DNA of 64,000 nt from Cedecea davisae DSM 4568. Its GTDB lineage: Bacteria > Pseudomonadota > Gammaproteobacteria > Enterobacterales > Enterobacteriaceae. Each line of letters opens with the position of its first letter. Position 1 is the stretch's first letter. The stretch is from assembly GCF_000412335.2 (NCBI RefSeq), contig NZ_KE161030.1, positions 1,898,693 through 1,962,692 on the forward strand, in the 5' to 3' direction. A program made the translations under genes and the position numbers. Of this stretch, positions 31,056 through 40,235 are shown piece by piece. Below the pieces are notes generated by a model. It did not search any database. It saw nothing but the letters and a program-made list of their open reading frames with translations, and had not been told where the DNA came from.

Positions 31056-32087
31056 TCACTTGCTCATATCGCTAAGCAGCACGGCAATACTCTTGCCGCC
31101 CTCGGTCTGCTCCAGCGCAATTTTCACCGCAATTGTCAGCGGTACTGAAAGCAGCATGCCCACCGGGCCGAGCAGCCAGCCCCAGAAGATTAACGATAAA
31201 AACACCACCAGCGTTGAAAGGCCCAGCCCGCGCCCCATCATGCGTGGCTCGAGAATATTGCCGAACACCAGGTTAATCACCAGGTAGCCCGCCACCACAA
31301 TCAGCGCTTCATACAGGCCATTAAACACCAGCACCTGCACCACGGGCGGAATAGCCGCTATAACCGAGCCGATATTCGGAATGTAGTTGAGGGCAAAGGC
31401 CAGCAGGCCCCAGATAAAAGCAAAGCGTACCTCAAGCGCCGCCAGCATTCCCCACACCACAATCCCGGTCACGATGCTGATGGCCGTTTTCAGCACCAGA
31501 TAATGACTGACGCTGTCCAAAGCACGCTGGATAGCGCCCATGCCTTCTTCCGGGCGGGACATCAATTGCTGGAGCTTGCGCGGCAGCTGCGGGACTTCAA
31601 TCAGCATAAACACCACGGTGAGCAGCAGCAGGAAGATGGAGGTCATGGCGTTGGAGAGCTGGGTCAGCAGACCGGTAACCAGGGTCATCAGCGCGTTGGG
31701 GTCAACATATTTCATGAGCTGATCGACGGAAACCGAGATCCCCGCCCGCTGTAGCCACGGCTCCAGCGTTTGCAGCGGTACGGCAAGCGAAGAACGGTAT
31801 TGGGGCAGGGTACGAGCCAGCTCGTTCAGCGACGTGCCGAGATAGGCGAGCAGCAGCACCATACTCAAAATAATAATCACGATAACCAGGCTGATGGCGA
31901 GCACGCGCGGAACGCGCAGGCGCTCAAGACGGCGAATCAGCGGGTTGAGAATAACCGCGATAAACAGCGCCAGAATAAACGGCACGATGATATCCGCCGC
32001 GGCTTTTATTCCCACAAGAATAATTACCAACATTCCCAGCATAATCACGGCTTTCAGAGCGCGCAGAGTTATTATTGGTTTCGCCAT
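31056..32087 (-). CDS. tqsA: AI-2 exporter-type membrane protein TqsA
   Basis: A 343-residue inner-membrane protein of the AI-2E family with about seven or eight helices and the conserved C-terminal [12 protein letters not shown] and [19 protein letters not shown] segments. In E. coli TqsA affects export of autoinducer-2 and biofilm formation. It is divergent from mdtJI as in E. coli, so the locus is conserved. Confidence 0.9.
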   Translation of the reverse strand: MAKPIITLRALKAVIMLGMLVIILVGIKAAADIIVPFILALFIAVILNPLIRRLERLRVPRVLAISLVIVIIILSMVLLLAYLGTSLNELARTLPQYRSSLAVPLQTLEPWLQRAGISVSVDQLMKYVDPNALMTLVTGLLTQLSNAMTSIFLLLLTVVFMLIEVPQLPRKLQQLMSRPEEGMGAIQRALDSVSHYLVLKTAISIVTGIVVWGMLAALEVRFAFIWGLLAFALNYIPNIGSVIAAIPPVVQVLVFNGLYEALIVVAGYLVINLVFGNILEPRMMGRGLGLSTLVVFLSLIFWGWLLGPVGMLLSVPLTIAVKIALEQTEGGKSIAVLLSDMSK

Positions 32088-32200
32088 TGTTGCAGGTTCT
32101 CCACGGTTACAGGCAGAAAATAATACACCGCCGGTAAAAAATTCATCGATTAATTACGCTATTTTAAACGTTGCCAACAGTTTAATACATTGTGAAGCCA

Positions 32201-32208
32201 GGGGGGGG
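32201..32208. repeat. G8 homopolymer in the tqsA-mdtJ spacer
   Basis: Eight consecutive Gs lie in the 253-bp stretch between the tqsA start and the leader ORF at 32341. Such runs vary in length by slippage. Here the run is noncoding, so any effect would be on promoter spacing. Confidence 0.7.
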
Positions 32209-32340
32209 CAGCGTAAAGAATTGCAAAGGTCGCGGGCTAAGATACCGAATTATGGTACAAATTTGGCGTGTTTAACTACTGAGGACAATTTTCTATCCGC
32301 AACTGACGAGAAGCAACACCGCGGATAAGTTGGAAAAATT

Positions 32341-32439
32341 ATGGACAATATGTTCAATACCCCTTTAAGCAACTCTTTTATTTTTACTACTTCTGCCTCT
32401 TCCCTTTCTGGTGAACAACACTGGCGCAACGCGCTTTAG
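32341..32439 (+). CDS. mdtU: Leader peptide ORF upstream of mdtJI, position of mdtU
   Basis: A 32-codon frame runs from ATG 32341 to TAG 32437-32439, inside the long 5' region of mdtJI and too short for usual gene calls. It has a modest ribosome site (GGAA five to seven bases upstream). The predicted peptide is Ser/Thr-rich (many consecutive small polar residues) and ends with HWRNAL. In E. coli a small ORF named mdtU lies in the mdtJI leader and its translation is needed for spermidine-dependent control of the exporter. The assignment rests on position; I cannot compare the peptide with E. coli MdtU by alignment. Confidence 0.5.
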   Translation: MDNMFNTPLSNSFIFTTSASSLSGEQHWRNAL

Positions 32440-32546
32440 TCCCTTTCTTCTGACAAATTTTTTGCACCTTTAATTTGGCTTGCTCGTCGGTTTGACGTGT
32501 CTTGCAGGCTTCTTGCAGCTTTATTTTCTCTGTCAGGAGAGAAATC

Positions 32547-32921
32547 ATGATTTACTGGATTTTACTGGGACTGGCTATCGTTGCCGAAATTACCGGCACT
32601 TTGTCAATGAAATGGTCAAGCGTCAGCGAAAATAACGCAGGTTATATTTTCATGCTGGTCATGATCGCCCTCTCTTATATTTTACTGTCGTTCTCGGTGA
32701 AAAAAATTGCCCTCGGCGTGGCCTATGCCATGTGGGAAGGCATCGGTATTTTGTTTATTACCGTATTCAGCGTGCTGCTGTTTGATGAGTCCATTTCACC
32801 GCTGAAAATACTCGGCCTGAGCACGCTGGTTGTCGGCATCGCGCTGATTAAATCCGGCACGCTAACCAAAAAACCGCGTAAACAGAAAGCGGAAAAGGGA
32901 GGCGATCATGCCGTCGTTTGA
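32547..32921 (+). CDS. mdtJ: Spermidine exporter subunit MdtJ
   Basis: A 124-residue small multidrug resistance family protein with four membrane helices. The conserved glutamate in helix 1 ([12 protein letters not shown]) is present. MdtJ and MdtI form a heteromer that exports spermidine. ATG 32547 after AGGAGA is chosen; the frame is open to 32502 but the family begins [11 protein letters not shown]. The C-terminal tail is basic. It overlaps mdtI by 14 bp. Confidence 0.95.
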   Translation: MIYWILLGLAIVAEITGTLSMKWSSVSENNAGYIFMLVMIALSYILLSFSVKKIALGVAYAMWEGIGILFITVFSVLLFDESISPLKILGLSTLVVGIALIKSGTLTKKPRKQKAEKGGDHAVV

Positions 32922-33237
32922 GTGGGTTCATGCTCTGTGGCTGCTGCTTGCTATCGTGCTGGAAATCGCCGCGAATATATTATTAAAACATTCGGATGGC
33001 TTCCGTCGCCCGCTCTACGGCGTGCTCTCTTTACTGGCCGTACTGGCGGCATTTAGCGCCCTGGCCCAGGCGGTAAAAGGGATCGAGCTGTCAGTGGCCT
33101 ATGCGCTGTGGGGCGGTTTTGGGATTATTGCTACCGCCGCCGCAGGCTGGATCTTGTTCGGCCAGAAGCTGAACCGTAAGGGCTGGATTGGCCTTGCCTT
33201 GCTGCTCGCAGGGATGGTTATTATCAAATTTGCCTGA
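32908..33237 (+). CDS. mdtI: Spermidine exporter subunit MdtI
   Basis: A 109-residue SMR-family protein with four helices and the helix-1 glutamate ([14 protein letters not shown]). It is the partner of MdtJ. The start codon lies within the end of mdtJ, indicating translational coupling. The following gene starts 127 bp later and differs from the E. coli order. Confidence 0.95.
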   Translation: MPSFEWVHALWLLLAIVLEIAANILLKHSDGFRRPLYGVLSLLAVLAAFSALAQAVKGIELSVAYALWGGFGIIATAAAGWILFGQKLNRKGWIGLALLLAGMVIIKFA

Positions 33238-33364
33238 TCTATCACGCTGCCCGTTAATTATCGGGCAGCGCTTTGCCGTAAGTGTATTACGCTTATTTTA
33301 CGGTAAAAGAGACTCCTCTTAATTAATCACCGGTTAGCTCAACGTTATTTCACTTAAAAGAGAG

Positions 33365-35533
33365 ATGAAATTGCGTAATCCCCTTAGCTGGAAAAGCACG
33401 CCCGTCGCCGGAACCCTGTTTGCCATGATTTTTATGGCTGGCATCGGGTTAGTGATTTCTATTATCGCGCTGCTATACCTTTCGCTGCACCTTATCAGTA
33501 GTAAAACCAATGAGATAGATGAGCACCGCAGCGCGCTGTCGGTGCAGGGTGCTATCCAGACTTCGGTTAACCGCGTTTGGGCGCTGGTGATTGATAACGC
33601 GGTCTGGGACGACGCGGTAAACCAGGTGTATCGCCAGGAGCTGGACGTTAACTGGCTGTATAACACCTGGGGCGCGGGCTACAAAATCAACAATCTCTAC
33701 GACGGCGTATACGTCCTGGATGAAAGTTTCAATATCCTTTGGGGCTCGTTTCGCGGCCAGCGCGTTGCCGGGAGCAGCATCAGCCCGCTCGGCAAAGGAT
33801 TTGAGGCGATGGTTCGCCAGCATGCTCAGGCGCTGAAAGATGATAAAAAGATCTTTGCCGGAATAACCAATACCTCGTCGGGCGTTTCCTTTATCGGCAT
33901 CGGCCTGATACGCCCGATGCTGGGGCGGCTTCAGGTTCGGGATGCCACTCGCCGCTATCTGGTGATCGGCCGCCAGGTTAACAGCAGTATGCTCAAAGAG
34001 CTGGGCAACACTTTCCAGATTGAGAATCTACGTTTTGCATCACGGGCGCTGGATTTATCCAGCGTGCCGCTAAAGAGCAGTTCCGGCGAGACGCTGGGCT
34101 ACCTTAACTGGAAGCCGAGAATGCCCGGGGCAGAGGCGGCACACGCGGCTTCCGCCGATATTACGCGCATCGCTATTCTGGCCGCGCTGCTAATCCTGAT
34201 TTTTATCGCCATCAGCAGTCTTGGGCTTTACAAGCTGGCGCGCGGTGAAAAGCAGGCGAGAAACATTGCCCTGACCGACTGGCTGAGCCACCTGCCAAAT
34301 CGCCGGGCACTGATCGAACGGCTGGAAAGCATCAGCAAGCGCGGGGATAAGGACGAAAAAAGCGTGGTGTTTATCGATCTCGACGGTTTTAAAGACGTGA
34401 ATGATATTTACGGGCACGACATCGGCGACCAGTTGATTATCACCATTGCCAACTCGCTGCGCGACCGGGTGCCGGTTAACGGCATGCTGGTCAGAATGGG
34501 CGGTGACGAGTTCGCGATGATGATCGGCGGTGAACACGCCGGGGAGCTCTCATCGGCATTTGCCGGTTCGGTGCTGGATTACCTCAGCCAGCCTGTTCCG
34601 GTAGGGGAAAGCACCATCCACATCAGCGCCAGCATCGGTATCGCCTGCGGCTCGCTGGTGGACTGCGGCAGCTCCGAATTGTTCCGCCGCGCCGATATCG
34701 CCATGTATCACTCCAAAATGACCGGCAAAGGCCGCATTACTTACTATGATGCGGCGCTGAATAGCGTACGCGAGCGCCGCCTGGTGATTGAAAACGATAT
34801 TCGTAATGGCCTGGCGCGTGAAGAGTTTGAGGTCTGGTATCAGCCCATTATTGATGCCCGGAGTCTGGCCATTACCGGCGTTGAGGCGCTGGTGCGCTGG
34901 CCGCGTCGTCCCGGAGGGGAGCTACAGCCGGACGATTTTGTTGGCGTGGCTGAAACCAGCGGCCTGATTTATGCGCTCGGGCAGTTTGTACTGCGCCGGG
35001 CGTGCAGCGATTTACAGGCTTTTGAGGATTTACGACTGTCGGTCAACATTTCTCCGGCGCAGTTCCGCGACCCGGAGTTTGAAGACAAAGTTGCGCGAGT
35101 GCTGCAAGAAACCCAATTTCCCGCCCGGCGCCTCGAGCTGGAGGTTACCGAAAGCTACGTGCTGGAAAACCCGGAGCGGGCGCTGGCGGCCATTCGCAAT
35201 CTTAAAACACAGGGTATGGCGATGGCGCTGGACGATTTCGGCAACGGCTATTCCAGTATTGGCTACCTGCGTAGGTTCAACTTCGACACTATCAAGATAG
35301 ATAAATCCCTGGCGGGCCTGGTGGACAACGACGAGCAGGCGCTGGCTCTGGTGAGCGGCACCGTGCGAATTGCCAGCGCGCTGGGCATGGCTGTCACGGC
35401 TGAGGGAGTAGAGAACGACGGGCAGCTACGTTTGCTGTGCCAGGCCGGATGCGACCGCCTGCAGGGATATTATTTCAGCAAACCGATGCCGCTGAGCGCG
35501 CTGTCATCATGGCGTCAGCAGCATCCGGCATGA
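33365..35533 (+). CDS. Membrane GGDEF-EAL protein with CHASE4-like sensor domain
   Basis: A 722-residue cyclic-di-GMP enzyme. Order: TM helix 1 (about 16-42), a periplasmic domain of about 225 residues with the CHASE4-type NRVWALVIDNAVWDDAV pattern, TM helix 2 (about 268-290), GGDEF domain with an intact GGDEF motif (379-383), and EAL domain with EAL at 507-509, ELEVTES, DDFGNGYSS and AEGVEN all present. Both cyclase and phosphodiesterase sites look intact. The allosteric RxxD inhibition site before GGDEF is absent. It is inserted between mdtI and ydgD, which are neighbours in E. coli. The last codons lie 3 bp from the convergent ydgD stop. Confidence 0.9.
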   Translation: MKLRNPLSWKSTPVAGTLFAMIFMAGIGLVISIIALLYLSLHLISSKTNEIDEHRSALSVQGAIQTSVNRVWALVIDNAVWDDAVNQVYRQELDVNWLYNTWGAGYKINNLYDGVYVLDESFNILWGSFRGQRVAGSSISPLGKGFEAMVRQHAQALKDDKKIFAGITNTSSGVSFIGIGLIRPMLGRLQVRDATRRYLVIGRQVNSSMLKELGNTFQIENLRFASRALDLSSVPLKSSSGETLGYLNWKPRMPGAEAAHAASADITRIAILAALLILIFIAISSLGLYKLARGEKQARNIALTDWLSHLPNRRALIERLESISKRGDKDEKSVVFIDLDGFKDVNDIYGHDIGDQLIITIANSLRDRVPVNGMLVRMGGDEFAMMIGGEHAGELSSAFAGSVLDYLSQPVPVGESTIHISASIGIACGSLVDCGSSELFRRADIAMYHSKMTGKGRITYYDAALNSVRERRLVIENDIRNGLAREEFEVWYQPIIDARSLAITGVEALVRWPRRPGGELQPDDFVGVAETSGLIYALGQFVLRRACSDLQAFEDLRLSVNISPAQFRDPEFEDKVARVLQETQFPARRLELEVTESYVLENPERALAAIRNLKTQGMAMALDDFGNGYSSIGYLRRFNFDTIKIDKSLAGLVDNDEQALALVSGTVRIASALGMAVTAEGVENDGQLRLLCQAGCDRLQGYYFSKPMPLSALSSWRQQHPA

Positions 35534-35536
35534 GAT

Positions 35537-36343
35537 TTACTGCGCCAGCGCTTCGAGCTTATCGCGGAAGCCGGTCACCGAGATGGCGCGATTGTCCGCC
35601 CGGTAGCGATCTTTGGCCGCAGGCGCGGAGCTTTGGACCGCAATTAGCTGCCAGCCGTCGTCGGTTTTCAGCAGCAGCGGAGAGCCGCTATCGCCGGGCA
35701 GGGTGTCGCACTGGTGCGACAGCACGGACGCCTGCGCCCAGCCGGTGACTAAGCAATTATTATGGGTATACAAATCGTCAAGATGATCCAGCGGATAACC
35801 GGACTGGGTCACTTTGCGATCCTGCGCCTTTAACGCTGCGGTCAGGGCGTCTTTGTCACCGGTAAACAGCGGCACCGGCGTAATGCCGGACGGCGGGTTG
35901 CGGATGATAATCAGGCCAAAATCGTAAGGCGCGGCGCTGGAAGGCACCAGCCATCCGTCACCGTCGGGCTTAAGGCGGCGGCCCAGGGATTTATCTACCC
36001 GGCCTTCGATGTCATGAATTTCATAGCGCCATTGCCCTTTATGGGAAATAAAACGCAGGGCGATAGCTTTGTCGGCCTTACCGCGCGGCGGCTCAAGCAG
36101 GCAGTGCCCGGCGGTGAGCGCCAGATGAGGTGAAATTAGCGTGGCGGTACACAGATTGCCGCTGGCGGTTTCCAGCTGGCCGATGGCATCCCACGGCGCA
36201 TCTTCCTGGTTGGTCACGCGAATACGGTCATCTTTGCCGAAGAACAGCGTTTTAACGTTAGCGGGGCTATCGTCTTCGTCCGCATGGCTCAGTTGAGGTA
36301 AAAGGAGTAACGCTCCTAAAAACAACACAACACTTTTGCGCAT
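35537..36343 (-). CDS. ydgD: Periplasmic trypsin-like serine protease YdgD
   Basis: A 268-residue exported S1-type protease. A signal peptide covers about residues 1-21 ([12 protein letters not shown]). The catalytic triad is visible: His in TAGHC, Asp in YDFGLI and Ser in PGDSGSP. Two or more disulfides are likely. E. coli YdgD is a putative protease of unknown role. The gene ends 3 bp from the convergent GGDEF-EAL gene and follows ydgU upstream. Confidence 0.9.
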   Translation of the reverse strand: MRKSVVLFLGALLLLPQLSHADEDDSPANVKTLFFGKDDRIRVTNQEDAPWDAIGQLETASGNLCTATLISPHLALTAGHCLLEPPRGKADKAIALRFISHKGQWRYEIHDIEGRVDKSLGRRLKPDGDGWLVPSSAAPYDFGLIIIRNPPSGITPVPLFTGDKDALTAALKAQDRKVTQSGYPLDHLDDLYTHNNCLVTGWAQASVLSHQCDTLPGDSGSPLLLKTDDGWQLIAVQSSAPAAKDRYRADNRAISVTGFRDKLEALAQ

Positions 36344-36438
36344 AGCTCTCTCTGAAGGGGCTAATAATTATGGTTTTTATAGATGCAGTAACTATAGACG
36401 GAACGGGCCGAAAGTGGGAGTAGAAACAGCGGGCTACA

Positions 36439-36522
36439 CTAACCCAGCCAGAAGCTCAGGGTGATAATTCCGCAGATTACCAGCAGGGCGAGGATTAACT
36501 CGAAACTATAGCGTCGCAACAT
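36439..36522 (-). CDS. ydgU: 27-residue membrane protein YdgU
   Basis: A very short frame of 27 codons reading MLRRYSFELILALLVIC... and ending TLSFWLG, with a single hydrophobic helix. It matches YdgU of E. coli in length, topology and position between asr and ydgD. A GGAG ribosome site lies upstream of the start. E. coli YdgU is a known acid- and stress-related small membrane protein of unknown function. Confidence 0.85.
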   Translation of the reverse strand: MLRRYSFELILALLVICGIITLSFWLG

Positions 36523-36542
36523 TATCCGCACTCCAGAAATAA

Positions 36543-36562
36543 ACACCCGGCAAGCCGGGTGT
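36543..36562 (-). terminator. Palindromic hairpin before ydgU (copy 1)
   Basis: The perfect palindrome ACACCCGGCAAGCCGGGTGT has nine-base arms around AA. On the minus strand it is followed by TTTATTT and lies just before the ydgU ribosome site. An identical copy lies 143 bp away. Confidence 0.6.
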
Positions 36563-36685
36563 CTGCCTCGGTGTCAAACAGGTAAAAAACGGTACCTGTT
36601 TGGGGTAAACCAGAAGACACCCTTCTTTGCGTTTTTTTCTCAGGCGATAAGTACGTTTAAAGCGTCGTACTTTATCTCTAATGAA

Positions 36686-36705
36686 ACACCCGGCAAGCCG
36701 GGTGT
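36686..36705. terminator. Terminator after asr (copy 2)
   Basis: The same 20-base palindrome lies 42 bp past the asr stop. On the plus strand it is followed by TTTTAT and on the minus strand by TTTCATT. It is the likely terminator of asr. Confidence 0.7.
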
Positions 36706-36747
36706 TTTATGTTAACGCTTTAAGCCACCGGGTTTGCCCCGTTGAAC

Positions 36748-37173
36748 TTATGCAGCTGGCTGTACAGCTGGTTTTGCAGCAGCTTTGTGGTGTTTCTTAA
36801 CGTGTTTTTTAGCAGCCTGTGCTTTCTGAGCAGCTGGTTTTACTGCTTTTTTGTGGTGTTTTTTAGCAGCCTGAGCTTTCTGTGCAGCAGGTTTTACTGC
36901 TTTTTTGTGGTGCTTTTTAGCGGCCTGAGCTTTCTGCTCGGTAGCTGGCTTAGCGGCTTTTTTGTGGTGCTTTTTGGCAGCCTGAGCTTTCTGAGCGGCA
37001 GCTTTTTTGTGTTTTTTATGATGAGTTGCTTTTGCAGCAGGTGCTTTAGCAGCAGGAGCAGCAGCGGTGGTTGCTGGAGCAGCAGCCGGAGCGGTAGCAG
37101 TAGTGTCAGCAGCGAAAGCAACAGAAGACAGACCCATAGCAGCGGCAACAACCAGAGCTAATACTTTTTTCAT
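36748..37173 (-). CDS. asr: Acid shock protein Asr
   Basis: A 141-residue secreted periplasmic protein with a signal peptide (about residues 1-22, ending VAFA-AD) and a basic, disordered region rich in Ala, Lys, His and Gln. The C-terminal part holds four copies of a repeat of about 19-21 residues ([17 protein letters not shown]). E. coli Asr is about 102 residues, so this one carries extra repeats. It is strongly induced in acid through RstA and PhoB, and here an RstA-like box lies about 105 bp upstream. A GAGGA ribosome site precedes ATG 37173. Confidence 0.95.
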   Translation of the reverse strand: MKKVLALVVAAAMGLSSVAFAADTTATAPAAAPATTAAAPAAKAPAAKATHHKKHKKAAAQKAQAAKKHHKKAAKPATEQKAQAAKKHHKKAVKPAAQKAQAAKKHHKKAVKPAAQKAQAAKKHVKKHHKAAAKPAVQPAA

Positions 37174-37277
37174 TTCGACATCCTCGAATTTGTTTATGTG
37201 TCAACCCCACTGCGGGGCCGTTGAAATGAACTATAGGCTGGAGGATGGAAGTGTTCAGTGAGTGATTGGTATCGGCG

Positions 37278-37291
37278 TGTAACGGAATGTA
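37278..37291 (-). promoter_or_regulatory. RstA box of asr
   Basis: On the minus strand the sequence TACATTCCGTTACA matches the RstA consensus TACATNTNGTTACA at all but one position. It is oriented toward asr and lies about 105 bp before its start codon. Confidence 0.75.
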
Positions 37292-37325
37292 CAACGCCGG
37301 GTGCGGGCGACCCGGCGTCAGGTTT

Positions 37326-38810
37326 TTACAGGTAGCGGGATTCTAAATGTTTACGGAAATACAACGGGTTAAGATCTTCTCCGGTGGCATTGGTAATCAG
37401 CTGCGCGGTGGTGAAGCGGCTGCCGTGCTGCCAGATATTTTGCTTTAACCAGTCAAATAACGCGCTGAAATCACCGCTGGCGATGTCGCTTTCCAGCTGC
37501 GGCAGCGCCCGGCTCGCGGCGGCGAACAGCTGCGCGGCGTACATTGCGCCCAGAGTGTAAGAAGGGAAGTAGCCAAATGCCCCGTCCGTCCAGTGAATAT
37601 CCTGCATGCAGCCGTTGCGATAGTTGCCTTCGGTAGACAGGCCCAGCCAGGACTGCATTTTTTCATTCCACAGAGCCGGAATGTCATCGACTTCGATATC
37701 ACCGTCAATCAGCGCGCGTTCAATTTCGTAGCGCAGTACAACGTGTGCCGGATAGCTGACTTCGTCGGCATCCACGCGGATAAAGCCGCGCTCTACCTGC
37801 TGGTTAAGATTGATAAAGTTATTTAGCTCAAACGCGGGCTGCGGGCCAAAGCGCTCGGTGACTTTCGGCAGCAGAAGTTTCAGGAACGGCGCGCTGCGGC
37901 CAAGCTGCATTTCAAAGAACAGGCTCTGCGACTCGTGAATCGCGGTGGAGCGTGCCAGAGAAACGGGCTGCCCCAGCCATTCGCGCGGCAGGTTCTGCTC
38001 GTAGCGCGCGTGGCCGGTTTCGTGGATCACGCCGAACAGCGAGCTGAACATCTCTTCTTCGTTGTAGCGGGTAGTGATGCGCACGTCTTCCGGCACGCCG
38101 CCGCAGAACGGGTGGGCGCTAACGTCGAGGCGGCCGCCGTTAAAGTCGAAGCCGAGCAGCGCCATTGTGTCGAGACCCAGCTGGCGCTGCGTTTCGGTGG
38201 CGAACGGGCCTTGCGGGGCGATAAGAGATTCTTTAGCTTGTTTATCAACTACTTTCTGCAGAAGATCCGGCAGCCAGCCGCGCAGGTCTCCAAACAGCAC
38301 GTCGAGCTTAGCGCTGGTCATGCCCGGCTCGTAGATGTCCAGCAGGGCGTCGTAGCGGGAGATGCCTTTCGCTTCGGCACGCAGCTGCGCTTCTTCGCGG
38401 CTCACGCGCACCACTTCTTTCAGGTTGGTGGAAAAGCCCTGCCAGTCGTTGGCCGGGCGCTGGGTACGCCAGCCGTGCTCGCAGCGGGTGCCTACCAGCG
38501 ATTTTTCTTCAACCAGAGCATCCGGCAGCAGCACGGCTTCCTGGTAATGGCGGGTCATCTCACGCAGGTTTGCGCGTTCAACGTCATCGAGATCTTCCTG
38601 AGCGGCGGCCTGCAACAGCGTGGCGATTTTCTTGTCGGTCAGGATCTGGTGCTTAAGCACACTGAGTTCAGAGAGGGCTTCACCGCGTGCCTGGCTGCCG
38701 TTGGCGGGCATCATGGTTGACATATCCCAGCCTGCAATGGCGTACAGGTGGTCAAAGCGGGACAGACGCTGGAAGGTACGGGTCAGGTGATTATAGTTTT
38801 GCTTTTCCAT
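37326..38810 (-). CDS. Carboxypeptidase M32 (Taq-type)
   Basis: A 494-residue metallocarboxypeptidase of family M32. The zinc motif is HETGHARYEQ (HExxH), with the downstream glutamate in STAIHESQSLFFE and the family patterns DVRITTRYNEE and RFTTAQL. It removes C-terminal residues of peptides in the cytoplasm. The frame is open to 38861, but ATG 38810 (MEKQNYNHLTRTF) fits the family. It sits between asr and ynfM, where E. coli has no gene, so it is an insertion. Confidence 0.9.
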   Translation of the reverse strand: MEKQNYNHLTRTFQRLSRFDHLYAIAGWDMSTMMPANGSQARGEALSELSVLKHQILTDKKIATLLQAAAQEDLDDVERANLREMTRHYQEAVLLPDALVEEKSLVGTRCEHGWRTQRPANDWQGFSTNLKEVVRVSREEAQLRAEAKGISRYDALLDIYEPGMTSAKLDVLFGDLRGWLPDLLQKVVDKQAKESLIAPQGPFATETQRQLGLDTMALLGFDFNGGRLDVSAHPFCGGVPEDVRITTRYNEEEMFSSLFGVIHETGHARYEQNLPREWLGQPVSLARSTAIHESQSLFFEMQLGRSAPFLKLLLPKVTERFGPQPAFELNNFINLNQQVERGFIRVDADEVSYPAHVVLRYEIERALIDGDIEVDDIPALWNEKMQSWLGLSTEGNYRNGCMQDIHWTDGAFGYFPSYTLGAMYAAQLFAAASRALPQLESDIASGDFSALFDWLKQNIWQHGSRFTTAQLITNATGEDLNPLYFRKHLESRYL

Positions 38811-38884
38811 ATGGCCTCGTGAACAGGTTGTTAACGCCAAAGAAAATAGCATTAAGCGCATCTGAAAACGAGGCCAGCAGAAGC

Positions 38885-40135
38885 TTAGTGCGCGCGGTGA
38901 TGCAAACGCGTGCCAACCAGCAGGGCGATAAGCAGCAGCGAGCCGATAAATGCGGCCACGCCGTTCCAGCCGAACTGGTGCCAGAACACACCGCCGAGCG
39001 TACCGGCGATGCTGGAGCCGAGGTAATAGCTGAACAGATACAGCGAAGAAGCCTGGCCTTTAGCGCGCCGCGCGCGCGGGCCAATCCAGCTGCTGGCAAC
39101 CGAGTGGGCGGCGAAGAACCCGGCGGAGAACAGCAGCATTCCGGCAAAAATCACCAGCAGAGGCGAGAACACGGTGAGCGTCAGGCCGATGAACATTACG
39201 GCGGTAAAGGCTATCAGCACCGGGCCGCGGCCATACTTTGCGGTCATTGCCCCGGCTTTTGGCGAACTCCATGTCCCGGTGAGGTAGGCCACGGACAGCA
39301 GGCCAACCACCGCCTGGCTAAGGAACCACGGCGCTTCCATCAGCCGGTAGCCAATGTAGTTAAACAGCGTGACAAACGCGCCCATCAGCAGGAAGCCTTC
39401 GGCGAAAAGCAGCGGCAGGCCCTGGTCGCGCCAGTGCAGGCGGAAATTAATAAACAGCGTTTTGGGCCGCAGGCTGGAGGCGCGGAAATGCTGCGACTGC
39501 GGCAAAATTTTCCAGAACATCAGCGCCGAGGCGAGGGCGAAGCAGCCGATAGCGGCCACGGCAACGCGCCAGCTAAAGAAGTCGGTCAGCACGCCGGTTA
39601 TCAGGCGGCCGCTCATTCCGCCGATGGAGTTCCCGCTGATATACAGCCCCATTGAAAACGCCACCACGCTGGGGTGCATCTCTTCGCTGAGGTAAGTCAT
39701 GCCGACGGCGGCCACGCCGCTAAGCGACAGGCCAATCAGGGCGCGCATCACCAGGATGCCGTGCCAGCTGGTCATCAGAGTGGAAAGCAGGGTGCAGCAG
39801 GAGGCGAGCAGCAGCGCGGTGACCATCACCTGCTTGCGGCCAATCGCATCCGAAAGCGGGCCGGTAAACAGCAGGCCGATAGCCAGCATGGCGGTGGATA
39901 TCGACAGCGAAATACTGCTGCTGGCGGGGCTGACGCCAAATTCTTGCGACAGCACCGGCAAAATCGGCTGCACGCAGTAGAGAAGGGCAAAAGTGGCGAG
40001 ACCGGCGGAAAATAGCGCCAGGGTGACGCGCATAAACTGGGGAGTGCCTCGTTTAATGTAGCTGACAGACTGAACAGAAGGTCTTTCGCCAGCGGCCTCT
40101 GTCGGGACGGGGCTGACGGTTGTGGTGCGGCTCAA
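38885..40135 (-). CDS. ynfM: MFS transporter YnfM
   Basis: A 416-residue, 12-helix major-facilitator transporter. Motif A appears as GPLSDAIGRKQVM. Its length and position beside ynfL match YnfM of E. coli. Proposed roles there include arabinose-related export and transport in general; the substrate is uncertain. It is divergent from ynfL across about 100 bp. Confidence 0.9.
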   Translation of the reverse strand: MSRTTTVSPVPTEAAGERPSVQSVSYIKRGTPQFMRVTLALFSAGLATFALLYCVQPILPVLSQEFGVSPASSSISLSISTAMLAIGLLFTGPLSDAIGRKQVMVTALLLASCCTLLSTLMTSWHGILVMRALIGLSLSGVAAVGMTYLSEEMHPSVVAFSMGLYISGNSIGGMSGRLITGVLTDFFSWRVAVAAIGCFALASALMFWKILPQSQHFRASSLRPKTLFINFRLHWRDQGLPLLFAEGFLLMGAFVTLFNYIGYRLMEAPWFLSQAVVGLLSVAYLTGTWSSPKAGAMTAKYGRGPVLIAFTAVMFIGLTLTVFSPLLVIFAGMLLFSAGFFAAHSVASSWIGPRARRAKGQASSLYLFSYYLGSSIAGTLGGVFWHQFGWNGVAAFIGSLLLIALLVGTRLHHRAH

Positions 40136-40235
40136 AGGAGATCCTTACAAAGTGCGTTAACTTATTATTTACAGAGTAGAAAAGTGTAAATGTTATGTCT
40201 AATATATTAATAATCTCAAATGATATGTTTGGCAT

